Positions 1 through 10,072 of a DNA stretch of 22,500 nt are shown here, in pieces. A program made the translations under genes and the position numbers. Below the pieces are notes generated by a model. That model ran no database searches. It saw nothing but the letters and a program-made list of their open reading frames with translations, and was not told the origin of the DNA. Origin of the DNA: Bigelowiella natans CCMP2755 (taxonomy: Eukaryota > Cercozoa > Chlorarachniophyceae); NCBI GenBank assembly GCA_000320545.1, contig ADNK01000480.1:1-22500 (forward strand). The letters are read 5' to 3'. How positions within the stretch are numbered: the stretch's first letter is position 1; every line of letters starts with the position of its first letter.

Positions 1-294
1 AACCCTTCCCCTCGTCGTCCCCACTTACTGGCCACCCTTATCTCCTTTCTCTCCGGTTTTCCTCGAGACGTGGAGGCTCGAGAAGGAAGCGCTGCAAGCT
101 GAGGATGAAGCGCGCATCTTCGATGCAGTCGATCTAAACAACACACCAACACAACACACTATTCCACCCTGATGATTATATATTGGGGGGGGGGGGGGGG
201 GGAGGAGGAGGAGAAATCCTCTCTCTCGTGTGTTTCCTGTACCACACACTCTTTTACCACACATGGTTACATTACATCTCTTCAAACCAAACCC

Positions 295-339
<45 letters not shown>

Positions 340-641
340 CGTGTGCAGTATTTGCATAAAAGACATGTAATGTAACCATGTGTCATAAAACAGTGTTCGA
401 TACAGTAAACACTCGAGAGACAGCATTTCTCCTCCTCCTCCTCCTCCTCCTCCTCACAATATATAATCATCAGGGTGTAATAGTGTGTTGTGTTGCTGTT
501 CGTTTACGATCGACTGCATCGAAGATGCGCCCTTCATCCTCAGCTTGCAGCAATTCCTTCTCGAGCCTCAACGTCTCTAGGAATAGCGGTGAGTAAGGAG
601 ATGAGGGTGGCCAGTCAGTGGGGACGATGAGGGACAGGGTT
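1..641. repeat. Near-perfect palindrome (inverted repeat, axis at 321)
   Basis: Position i pairs with position 642-i, without gaps, from the window edge at 1 to 641. For example GACTGCATCGAAGATGCGC at 512-530 is the reverse complement of 112-130, and the block at 262-277 mirrors 365-380. Substitutions are scattered. The poly-G/GGA tract at 185-213 faces a (CTC)n tract at 429-457 of equal length. The axis falls inside a (TA)n run at 302-336. The left arm is cut by the window edge, so the true length is unknown. The right arm ends 7 bases from the stop codon of the minus-strand gene at 648-1964. Confidence 0.93.
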
Positions 642-647
642 ATGATC

Positions 648-1011
648 TCAGTCGTCACCATTTCCAAACATCCATTTGTCTTCCTTGGGGGGGGGGCGAA
701 ATATGTCACGGAGTCGTGGCCGAGTGACATTGAGAAAGTCTGGAAGATCCTCCCTTTCGATGTCCCCATCCTCCGGTGGCGTCGAGAATGCTGTTCCTGG
801 ATGATGACGATGTGTCCAGTTGTTGGCCATGTATGCGGCACTGCTCGAATTCGTGGAAATATTGGTTGCCATATATTCGTTAAGATTTTCCAAATCGCGC
901 CTGATACGAAGCCATCTCTGGATCCTACTTCTCAAAATTCCCATGTCTTTCTGGGATCTCTATGAGAACAACAATATCAGGGATAAGGCCCGTTGGGGTT
1001 GTAGTAGTTGC

Positions 1012-1052
<41 letters not shown>

Positions 1053-1964
1053 GGAAGGAAGAGGCCCATTATTTCATGAGGTGTGGGATGAAAAATTTGG
1101 ATTTCGCATTGTTGGTGTCACTGCATGCACATGGACCTTTTTTGACATGGCATCTTCGCTTCCTTCCGTTGAGTCCTGAAAAAAGGGTGAAAATACTGAT
1201 AATCTCGCTACTACGCACGCACCACAGCATTAAGTTGTTTAGCAAAGAACGGCATGGCATGTTGTGATGGCTGTGGAGGCGATTCTTCGTAGGTCGTAGA
1301 GCCGTCCGTGCCTGCTCTAACATCATCGTCGGTACCGGGGAGCTGGCTTGATTCTGTCTTCGCGATTGATCCCTCGTATTATCATCATGTTTCGGCAATG
1401 GAAAATATCTGGAAGAAGGCTGCTTTTCGTATTCGCTATCGTCATCCTCCCCTTTATGCGGATGTCTTCTTGCTTTGCTAGGAGGCAGAAATGTCTCTTG
1501 TCTATGAAGTCAATAATTATGATGGACGTATTTTTTCAAATCTAAGAGCAACCAGAAATTGTGTTACATGTAAGAAGACGTGCTAGGAACTAAGAATACG
1601 ATTTTGCGGACTTTAGCGGGTACCTTCCCCCTCCCCGTGCCTCAGGAAACTCGAACCATTCATCCCCGAAGAGCTTCTTCTTCATATCTCTTATCCCGTC
1701 GCTAACTTCATCGAGGCAGTGATCACGATACACGGCGGAATCCGTCGAGCTGCTCTCTGAATCGGTCGTGAGGAACTGATCCCTGAGCATCCGATGTCTG
1801 GATTGCCTGCTCCGCCTGATGGCCAGGGCGGTGGCGACCTTCGGAGGAAGGGCGTTCCTGTTCTTCCTGTCAGCATGCACCCCGAAAAGAGAGCCCAGAA
1901 GAACACAGAATGGAATGAGGGCCTGCACGGGGCGAGGCGGACGAAGCCGCCCGGTCCGCCTCAT
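648..1964 (-). CDS. Orphan secretory-leader protein, four exons, about 313 aa
   Basis: The reconstructed exons, in order of transcription, are 1964-1624, 1477-1219, 1175-1137 and 950-648. They sum to 942 nt, all phases match, and the product ends at a TGA (650-648). The first about 30 residues look like a signal peptide: Arg-rich start MRRTGRLRPPRP, then a hydrophobic core VQALIPFCVLLGSLFGVHA. The rest is hydrophilic and rich in Arg, Lys, Ser and Asp, with segments such as KKLFGDEWFEFPEA and EDLPDFLNVTRPRLRDIF. I recognise no domain. A secreted, surface or plastid-targeted protein is possible; the same kind of leader occurs on the IF-1 gene in this window. The exon 2 donor (C|GTGCGT) and the small third exon are the weakest points. 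The start was chosen because it begins the leader. Confidence 0.6.
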
Positions 1965-2936
1965 CCCGTCCTTCTCCCCATCTCGTCGAAGCCGTACCGT
2001 TGCAATTCAAAGGCGGCTTGTCGGAATCAGAAACGAAAATGGAGACGAATCCATCCATGCGACAACAAACAACACACAAAACGGGGTTGCTCCACGAGTT
2101 CGCCTGCGGAAGACAACAAGGACAAAGCCACATGACGAAAATTCTCCCAACACACGATTCGTAGCTCGTACGACACATGTGTCCAGCAGAGAACTTTGAA
2201 AATGCCATCGATTTTGTTGTAAACGATAATCCCCAACATTCAGCACATTTTCTACAGGAAAAGTCGAAAAAATCGAAGTAGCCGAAATAAAATGCATTTA
2301 TCAAGTGCGACAAATTTGACATGCCAGAAAGGCTCAGAAAAGTCGAAAGTAACTGTACATCTGGAATGAGCGAATGCAGGCAAATTGTGCCGAAGGGACT
2401 GGCGTATTTTCAGAAAAGACCGTGCTTGTGAACAAAAGACAAGATTTTTGGCGGGAAAGCGGAGGATCATTTTAGGGAAAAGGTAGTGGAAGTCATCCAG
2501 ATCACTCTGCCCAGCTGACGAGGGTGCGAGGGCATTGAGGGCATCTTGTGCGTCGAAAACGTGTGAACTGACAATACTATTTTTTGCAAAAAAACCCTGC
2601 TATTTAGCAACATCCAATGAAATCCGACGATAGTTCCATTCCATTCGAATGGCCGGGATTATCAGCTGTTTGCTGGGTTGTTGTCGACAGCTGGTTTTGG
2701 AGGTGGAACCGATTCTGCGCCAACATGAAAACTGAGGGAAATTTTGACCTGCATTTTGTACATATTTGTCATGGAAAAAGTAGTCTCAGTAGCAAAAACG
2801 GAGTCTATACTTCTTCTTTTTCCAGACAACATCGATCGCAACACAACTGCTGCATCTTCTACCCGACCGGCCCGACATCAATGCGCCCACCCGCCTCTTC
2901 GATACCTGTTTTCCCTCGGTTCTGCATTCATATACC
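1965..2936. promoter_or_regulatory. Divergent intergenic region between two orphan genes
   Basis: About 970 bases separate the start codons of the minus-strand gene (1964) and the plus-strand gene (2937). I see no microsatellite, no family motif and no convincing exon here. The open frames on both strands lack splice-phase continuity with either neighbour. By position it should carry both promoters and 5' untranslated regions, but I cannot identify a specific element. Confidence 0.4.
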
Positions 2937-3190
2937 ATGAATTATCATTCCCCGCAACGGTTGAAATTTTACATCTCTCTGATACCCGCCCTCTTCGCCG
3001 TCGTGAGATGGGGCGGCCGCGCAAAAACATGCCGCACGAAGGCCGAAACGCCTTTCACTGCCTGCAGCTTAGGGCGAAGGTGTTGAAAACGAGTTCAACT
3101 CTACAATTGTATCTTCAAAAATCATGCATACTGCACGAAGGAAAGCCATATAAATATACATATACATGTTATATGCACATATTTGTTTGT

Positions 3191-3230
<40 letters not shown>

Positions 3231-3687
3231 AATCTTATCTGTGTCTGGTTAGCGACCTCCCGGTCAAAAACGCGTGGGGGGTCCATCTTTCAAGAATACG
3301 GGGCGGCAAGTTTTACATGGACGAAAAAGACGACATTGTGCAGTGTTCGAAACAAGAGGAGTCTCGCTCCAAGGCTGAAGTTCAGGTGTCCTCCTCCTCC
3401 TCCTCCTCCTCCTCCTCCTCCTCCTCCCCCTCAAGATGAAATGGCCGGGAAACAAGTGACGACGACATGTGTTGTGTTGTGTCGTCAGAGTCTTCTAAAT
3501 TCGTATGGTTTGGGTGAAGGAGAACAATCCCAGGCCCAAGATCCTCATTCGCAAATAGTAATTCTTTAGAATGCCGAAGATCTATTGAACTAACACTTGC
3601 TTCTCAGGGGGGGGGAGCACGTTTGGAAGGAGTCATCCAAATCCCACCGCAGTTCGCAGGGGAGGTGGATTTGGATACCTACGCCTG

Positions 3688-3688
<1 letters not shown>
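2937..3688 (+). CDS. Orphan small protein with signal-like leader, three exons, about 118 aa
   Basis: Exons 2937-3079, 3253-3385 and 3608-3688 join in phase (357 nt) and end at a TGA at 3686-3688. The N-terminus MNYHSPQRL is followed by a hydrophobic stretch KFYISLIPALFAVV and then a basic Ser/Thr-rich segment, like a signal peptide with a transit-type extension. The mature part contains NAWGVHLSRIRGGKFYMDEK and ends with LEGVIQIPPQFAGEVDLDTYA. I do not recognise the family. Intron 1 (173 nt) holds a (TA)n run and intron 2 (222 nt) a (CTC)n run. A longer single open frame crosses this stretch in another phase, but it runs through the (TA)n and is not supported by splice sites. An organelle-targeted or secreted small protein is an inference from the leader only. 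Confidence 0.55.
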
Positions 3689-3756
<68 letters not shown>

Positions 3757-3761
3757 TATAT

Positions 3762-3795
<34 letters not shown>

Positions 3796-3985
3796 TGTGT
3801 GGTAACACAATGTGTGCGTCTCAGATTTCTGAATCCCATCTTCTAAGCTTCTACAAAGACTACATAAAATCTGCGCGGCTCATTCTTCCACGACCTGCTG
3901 CTAGGAGAAATCTCACCCTGGTGTATATACTTAAAATATAACTTGCCCTGCTGAGTAGTATGTGCATAGAGACCGATTCACACAC

Positions 3986-4030
<45 letters not shown>

Positions 4031-4053
4031 TGCATATATACATAAATCCATAG
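3689..4053. repeat. AT-microsatellite spacer
   Basis: Several (TA)n and (CA/TA)n runs fill this short spacer, at about 3691-3795 and 3988-4028. No exon is supported in between. It separates the stop of the orphan gene at 3688 from the tentative start of the NHL gene at 4054. Confidence 0.7.
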
Positions 4054-4167
4054 ATGACGTCTCCCAGACATCATCGCTTCTTCAGAACGACAAAAAGGTT
4101 ACCTGATCTCTTCCTTGTCCTTGTCTTTATAGCTCACGCACTGTATACTCCACCCCCCCCCCCCCCC

Positions 4168-4204
<37 letters not shown>

Positions 4205-4461
4205 TGTGCCGCTTATCAGTGGAAGAGCTGTGTATGCTCCTCCGGATACCCCCCACTGGGTGGTGGAGTTCTTCGCACCGAAGTTTCGGGTAACGTTCAG
4301 AAGCTTGGCTGCTCGACGCGCTTTCTCCACCGCCCCTTCTATGGACCCCTCTATCATCCTCCGGCACAATCGAAGTAAACAACTTTTTCTGAGCTATTAT
4401 TCGCCATTATTGCCTTGGCGTCGCCTTGCTCACGAAGGCCAGGCTTTTATGAGAACATATG

Positions 4462-4500
<39 letters not shown>

Positions 4501-4911
4501 CATATATTTGTATATATTTAACACATCTGTAAGCAGGCTCTGGGTATCAGGACGCGGGTCATAAACTACGGGAACTCTTCCTAGAACAACCGCAACTGCA
4601 GCATCGGTGTTCTCCTCCCCGCCACAATGTCAAGACCCTTAGAGGCAGTGCGAGAGAGGCCGCAGGGCTGCCCCCCTCCAGTATTTGGAGCAAAGGCCGC
4701 GACAACGAAAACAACGTTCCTTCAGAAAGCCTCAAAGCTCCCTCAGGTTGTTTGGGTTCTACGAGGGGGGGGGGTTGGTCGTCATCTGCATGTACAAAAC
4801 ATGTCATTTATCATCGTTTTCAACGCTAAAATTAGGGATCTGCGTGTCGCGCGACGGAACGCTCATAGTGTTGGATGATCGTGAGTGGCCTTAACATAAT
4901 AATCAATATAC

Positions 4912-4955
<44 letters not shown>

Positions 4956-5347
4956 ATTTTTAATCAAACAATCAACCCATTGGGTGGGTGAGCAAACTAT
5001 TTATCCCCTTTATATCTGCACATAGGGGAGATCAGAAGGCTTGACCCATCATCCGGCGTCGTCACCTCTACGGTGTATAGATAGACCTTCATTATGCCTC
5101 AGATGAAGAGAGTCGAGAGCGGGACAAAAGTGTTTGAAAAGAAGAAGAAGAAGAAGAAGAAGAAGAAGAAGAAACACACGCAACCAATCATCAGGTGTCG
5201 TTAAAACCGGGACGACGGGATGGACCCTTGGATATAGCTAAGTTCGGGGTTTGTTTCAGCTTTTGCAGATGCGCATTTCGGCTCTTGCACGGGGATGTTA
5301 AGTCATTTAGTTTTACTAATGTGCGCTCTCTCCCTCTCTTTCTCTCC

Positions 5348-5397
<50 letters not shown>

Positions 5398-5842
5398 CGA
5401 TAATGCAATCAGGAGCTCAGCAGTATTGTCCTATGTGAGAGTGGATGTGATCCGCATGAAGAAGAAGAAAAAGAAGGAGGAGGAGGAAGAGGAGGAGGAG
5501 GAGAAGAAAAATCCGGCGGTGTGGGAAATAATCTTCCGCCTCCTCCTCCCCAGATCCTCTACGCTTGCGATTCCATCAACAATCAGGTGGGGGGGGGGCA
5601 ATATTGAAGATAGCGGTGGTGGTGGTGATGATGATGACGAGGATGATCACGGAGGGGGACAGTGATGGCGTTTGGCCCCTGTTTTGAAGAAACCCATCTC
5701 ACGGCAGCTCGCAATTGAACATCATCAGATTCGATGCATCTGCAACGGTCGGGTCACCACTCTCGCTGGGAAGTACATCGGCTACCGAGATGGGAGGTCT
5801 GTCTCGCCGACCGCATCAGATCGACGACGATGGCGATAATAT

Positions 5843-5881
<39 letters not shown>

Positions 5882-6224
5882 CGAAGGGGGGGGGGGGGGG
5901 GGGGTCAATACCGATGAGAATTATCTCAGAAAGACGTCGTTATCACGCACGTGTTTGTCTAATTTTAGGGGGAGTTTGGTTTCCTTTAACGACCCTTCAG
6001 GCTTAACATGCACAGCGGACGGAACCTTGTACGTTTCAGACTCTGGAAACTTCAAAATCCGCAAAGTGACACCGAGTGGAGAGGTGTGTTCGGGTGGGGA
6101 GGGGTGCATCGTCCATCCCATCATCCTTTTGGATGTCGTAATCGGGCAGTTTTTAAGCTGTCGTTGGGGCTGGGGGGGGGGGGGGAGATGATGGTGATAG
6201 CAGCCGTTATGGGGGTGATGATGG

Positions 6225-6255
<31 letters not shown>

Positions 6256-6522
6256 AATGCCCATCTTCCATCCATTCATCGACTTCATCCTCTGTGTAAG
6301 AATAGTGATATGCGTGATCTTGAGTTTCGATGGTAAATAATACCGCATCATGCGTAGCCCTCCATGCCCTGAGGCATACATGAATAATACCGCCACGACA
6401 GGTGACAACGATCGCCGGCTCTCACAACAAGTTCGCCTATGCGGATGGGCCCAGCAGTCAGGCGGCGGTGCAGGAGCAGCAGCAGCCCTTCCTTCCATTC
6501 TTTCCGGGTCGTCGTCCTGATG

Positions 6523-6554
<32 letters not shown>

Positions 6555-7103
6555 GGTAAATCGCTGGAAGGGTGTTCCTCCGGAAACCACCACCATCACC
6601 GGCAAGGCACTCTTCGTCGATGCTCGAGGAGTCAGGCTGCTACAGAGACCCATATATTCAAGGCTAGCTACTTCCCCCCCCCGTCGTTTCGCGACGCGAG
6701 CTCCCAAAACGCTGCTGCTGCTGCTGCTGCTGCTACGGGTATAGGGATGGTGTCTGCAATCACAGTGGACCGAACGGTGAGCCAACGCATCGTCTCGAAG
6801 CACAGCACACGAGGATGATAATGATGATGATGATGATACTGATGATGGTGACGATGATAATTCCGCGCCCTCTCCAACCTTGCTGCCATCTTCTGAAGCA
6901 TTGCCTACCTGGTATCGATGATCGATCGATCGTCCTGGTTGGAGATAATGGCTTGTTGGTTTGCTGCCGGCTGCTGAGATGTGATGATGTGATGATGTGA
7001 TGATGCCTGCATTCGTATGGTGTGGTGTGGTGCGGTGCGGTGCGAGCAGACAGGGGACTTGTACTTCGCTCCAAAGTTTGACCCTCTTGACAGGTAGAGT
7101 TTG

Positions 7104-7146
<43 letters not shown>

Positions 7147-8268
7147 GTGTGTGTGTGTGTGTGTGTGTGCAGCATTGCCCCTAATAGTAGTATAGCAGCA
7201 GCAGGCCAGCAGTAAAGGCCGAAGGTGTTCATTGCTTTCGCTCGCCACCGTACTCCACTACTATCACGACCTCCTCCTCCTCCTCCTCCTCCTCCTCCCC
7301 CTCATCCTCCCATCGGGATCGTCCTAATCCAACCATCAATCAGGATGAACAACCGCATTCGCATGCTGAAGAACGGGTCCGTTTCCACGGTCAGTACTAC
7401 TCGGTTGTTTTGCGTGGTTTGGTTGTGTTGTTGTCGCTGCTGCTGTTTGGTTGTTGGTGCACCCCGCGGTTAGCTCATCCTTGAGACGGCCGCAAATCAA
7501 CGTGTGGCGATAATCCAATGTGCGCGTAAGAGGACTTTACGCGATGCTGCTGCTGCCGCTGCTGCGAATGAATGCTCCTCGCTCTGCTGCTCAGATTGCG
7601 GGTAACGGTGACATCGGTATAAGAGACGGAAAGGGGACGAAGGCACGCTTCGGTTGTTTGTTTCCAACTCCATCGTGATAATAACTAACTGTATCAACAA
7701 CCCCAAGAAAAAGTAGAGAGTCGAAGCTCGCAATCTCAAGCCATCGGTCTCTGATAAGAAAAACCCTCCTCCCCCCTCCCTCTCGCTACCACTCAAATAG
7801 GAGCAGTAACTGCGCTGACGTGGGATAGGAGAGGTCCAGCATCTCCACCGACAGTCACAGCGAGAATAGGAATAATAATCGATGCTCCCCTGCTGCTACT
7901 GACGCTGCTGCTTGGTGTTCTTGCACGTAGGCCTATTGTACCTCTGCGACACCCTCCCCTCGCCGCGGTGGCGGTCCTCGATTCGGAGAGTTGATTTGAA
8001 CACGCGAGAGGTGTTTCCCCACCACCGCCGCAGCCTCTGCATTCTTCTCCTTCTCTCTTCGGCCACCCACCCCCATATTTTGATGAGGAGTGGTGAGGCG
8101 GGAGGTATTTTTTTTTTAAGTAATAAGTTGATGTTTCTCCTCTCTCCGTTTTTTTGGTAGGTGACTACCGTGGCGGGAGGAAGCTTTCCGATGTTCAGCG
8201 ATGGAAAAGGTCCGCTCAGTCGCTCTCTCGGCTGACCGAAGACAAGCTTTCTTGAAGAAAACATTCGG

Positions 8269-8301
<33 letters not shown>

Positions 8302-9156
8302 AAGAGAGAGAGAGAGAGAGGGAGAAGCATCCAACTGCCGTTGTTATATCATCAGGAACATATGCTTCTTTCGGATATCCCTGTGCAATAACACCGGCGG
8401 GGCATCAGCAGCATTCATCAGGGGAAGGGGTCCATCGTCCTCCCATGTACTACATTGCCGACAAATGGGCGCGCCGTATTCGTGTTATGTCAGAGGAGGG
8501 GGAGGGGGGGATGGAGGAACAGGCAGCAGAGATGGATTTGGAGAGGAGTAGCAGTAGTAGTAGTAGTAGTAGTCAGAAGCTTGTGGATCGACCCAATCCA
8601 AGCAGTCACCGCAGCATAAGCATTGACGACGAGCTGCCGGCTACAGCTGTTCTCGAAAGCGCTAAGAGCCAGAAGATAGAGGAATGGTTCCACGCGTTCG
8701 ATCTGAAGGTGGTGTTCGCGATCACAACAAACAACATACACCGCCACCGGCTCCCTGGCTTTCTTTCCCAACCCCCCTCCCCTTTTGCTTATCGTTGTCT
8801 TACTGATTTGCTTCTGGTGCAGGGACAAGGCCAGCTGGATCTAGAATCGCTGGCGTCCACCATTGATATATTGATGCAGCCTTACGTAAGAGTGATGCGG
8901 CAGCGGCAGCGGAGGCAGCAGCAGCAGCAAGCAGCTTCGATCTGAAGCTCATATCTTCAGAAAATTTTAACTTTAGTTGGTTGATCAAATACAGGCGAAT
9001 AATGCGCTCGTGACACTCCGTGCTGGGCAAGTCCTGGAGAAGATGAATCATCGCAATGTGATGATGATGGCGGCGACGACGACTGCATGCATGCATACTC
9101 TTTTTTTGTCTCCGCCTGCACAAACAACATCAAACAACTTACAGAAATATTATATG

Positions 9157-9193
<37 letters not shown>

Positions 9194-10072
9194 TTGTATA
9201 TGCATCGCCACATCCCCAGCAGCAACAACAGCAGGGGTCGTCCTCCTCCGTGGTTCTTAAAAAAGAATGGTGCAGATACCTTTCGGAGCACCTGCGGCCC
9301 GAATTTGCTTTTGAAAACGTAGAACAAAAACAATAACAACAACTACTACTACTACAACTACAACTACGCAATGAGATCATGCATACATGGCCGCATCCTA
9401 ATCATCCTGTATATCATCGTTCCGCCCAGGCGACGGCTGCATATTTGCTTGCGGACTTATTCGGGTGGGAGGACCTGCTAGAGGTGATATTTCAACACTC
9501 CTCGTCACGCCACGACGCGCACTGCAGTGCCAAAGTGACTGCTAACTCCCCCCTTTGCCTTGTGTTTGCTGTTACGAATCGGAGATAAAAAACGAGAGGT
9601 CGTGGCCCTGCAACAACCTCAAGAAAGAGAGCGCGGACGGAGAAGGAGGAGGAGGAGGAAGAACCCCTAAAAGGTCAGCAAAAGAGCGAGAGAGCAGCGT
9701 CTCGGAGAGACAGCACGAACTTAGCCGTTGTTGCTTGCTGCTATCATCCCCAACAGGAGGACTGACACGGAGAGGCCGCATGAGTACCCATTCTGGGGCC
9801 AAACTCCCTATGCCTACCCAAACAAGTCGCTACCTCTCATTTTCCGTGAGCGCTACGACAACCATCTCCGAAGCGAGAACATCGAACCAGAAGAGGACTT
9901 CAAGCGTAGAAGCCGGTTGAAGCATCCGCGCGAGGCGGCTCGAGAGAAGAGAAGAAGTTTTCGCCTTTATCTGAAGGACATGCTAGGTGAAAATTCGCGG
10001 ACCACAGATAATGATGACAGCGCCGATGGATTTCCAGCGCAAAGAACACAAGAATACGCTCGGGTTGGATAG
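4054..10072 (+). CDS. NHL-repeat beta-propeller protein with helical C-terminal region, more than 20 exons
   Basis: At least seven NHL-type blades are visible, each a 'VTT-AG...DG...F..P..I...DG.LYV.D...IR' unit. Examples are FNDPSGLTCTADGTLYVSDS, GRVTTLAGKYIGYRDG, IAGNGDIGIRDGKGTKARF and VTTVAGGSFPMFSDGKG. Well-supported exons: 4602-4746, 4836-4880, 5026-5072, 5195-5248, 5554-5586, 5729-5796, 5969-6083, 6402-6776 (possibly split), 6899-6958, 7344-7389, 7595-7652, 7801-7833, 7931-8010, 8161-8209, 8356-8708, 8823-8885, 8995-9057, 9232-9318, 9430-9483, 9597-9673, 9757-10072. Two 5' exons (4054-4097, 4220-4289) fit in phase but are weaker. Junctions at about 5249-5553 and 6959-7343 are unresolved. 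NHL propellers usually bind proteins or RNA. After the propeller come a Ser run, a degenerate EF-hand-like loop (DLKGQGQLDLES) and a helical stretch (EHLRPEFAFEN, YLLADLFGWEDLLE) reminiscent of BACK domains. The C-terminus is basic and unrecognised. Estimated length is about 750-800 aa. Confidence 0.82.
4151..4209. repeat. Poly-C / (CT)n / (GT)n compound microsatellite
   Basis: A C run followed by (CT)n and (GT)n lies just before the acceptor at 4219 in the first proposed intron of the NHL gene. On the coding strand it is pyrimidine-rich and may act as, or have grown from, the polypyrimidine tract. Confidence 0.9.
4462..4951. repeat. Two (TA)n runs in NHL-gene introns
   Basis: (TA)n runs lie at about 4464-4494 and 4914-4951, on either side of the exons at 4602-4746 and 4836-4880. 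They are simple repeats and hold no exon. Confidence 0.9.
5136..5400. repeat. (GAA)n and (CT)n microsatellites in NHL-gene introns
   Basis: A (GAA)n tract (about 5138-5173) precedes the acceptor at 5194. A long (CT)n tract with interruptions (about 5325-5398) lies in the following intron. The stretch 5249-5553 should hold one further short exon completing an NHL blade. A candidate start is after the CAG at 5423, but I could not find a phase-compatible donor. Confidence 0.85.
5842..6256. repeat. (GAT)n and poly-G runs
   Basis: (GAT)n at about 5842-5881 is followed by a poly-G run at about 5886-5904 in the intron before exon 5969-6083. Another poly-G run (about 6172-6185) and (GAT)n (about 6217-6256) lie in the next intron. 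Confidence 0.9.
6518..6860. repeat. (GAT)n, (CTG)n, (GAT)n cluster
   Basis: (GAT)n at about 6518-6555 and (CTG)n at about 6711-6735 lie inside the open frame 6402-6776. They would encode Asp and Ala runs if they are not spliced out. A further (GAT)n at about 6814-6860 is intronic, after the donor at 6777. Confidence 0.85.
7107..7304. repeat. (CT)n/(GT)n and (CTC)n tracts
   Basis: (CT)n runs into (GT)n at about 7107-7170, and (CTC)n lies at about 7270-7304. Both sit in the unresolved part of the NHL gene, between exons 6899-6958 and 7344-7389. Confidence 0.9.
8276..8322. repeat. (CA)n/(GA)n compound microsatellite
   Basis: (CA)n passes into (GA)n within the intron between exons 8161-8209 and 8356-8708 of the NHL gene. 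Confidence 0.9.
9157..9190. repeat. (TA)n run
   Basis: A (TA)n tract in the intron between exons 8995-9057 and 9232-9318. The exon after it can start at CAG|CAG or, three bases later, at CAG|GGG, a tandem acceptor that would add or drop one Gln. Confidence 0.9.

Noticed and set aside
2744-3439. 231-codon plus-strand open frame
   Set aside because: It reads through a (TA)n run and into (TCC)n. Its first half has no leader or motif. Splice phase supports a different frame for 2937-3079 and the same frame only for 3253-3385.
4127-4369. Minus-strand open frame reading EGAVEKARRAAKLLNVTRNF
   Set aside because: It looks protein-like, but it runs into (GT)n/(CT)n repeat at one end and overlaps a phase-compatible plus-strand exon of the NHL gene. 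I see no partner exons on the minus strand.
5195-5665. 156-codon open frame as a single protein
   Set aside because: Only its first 18 codons match an NHL blade. The rest is (CT)n and (GAA/GGA)n translated as Ser/Leu and Glu runs.
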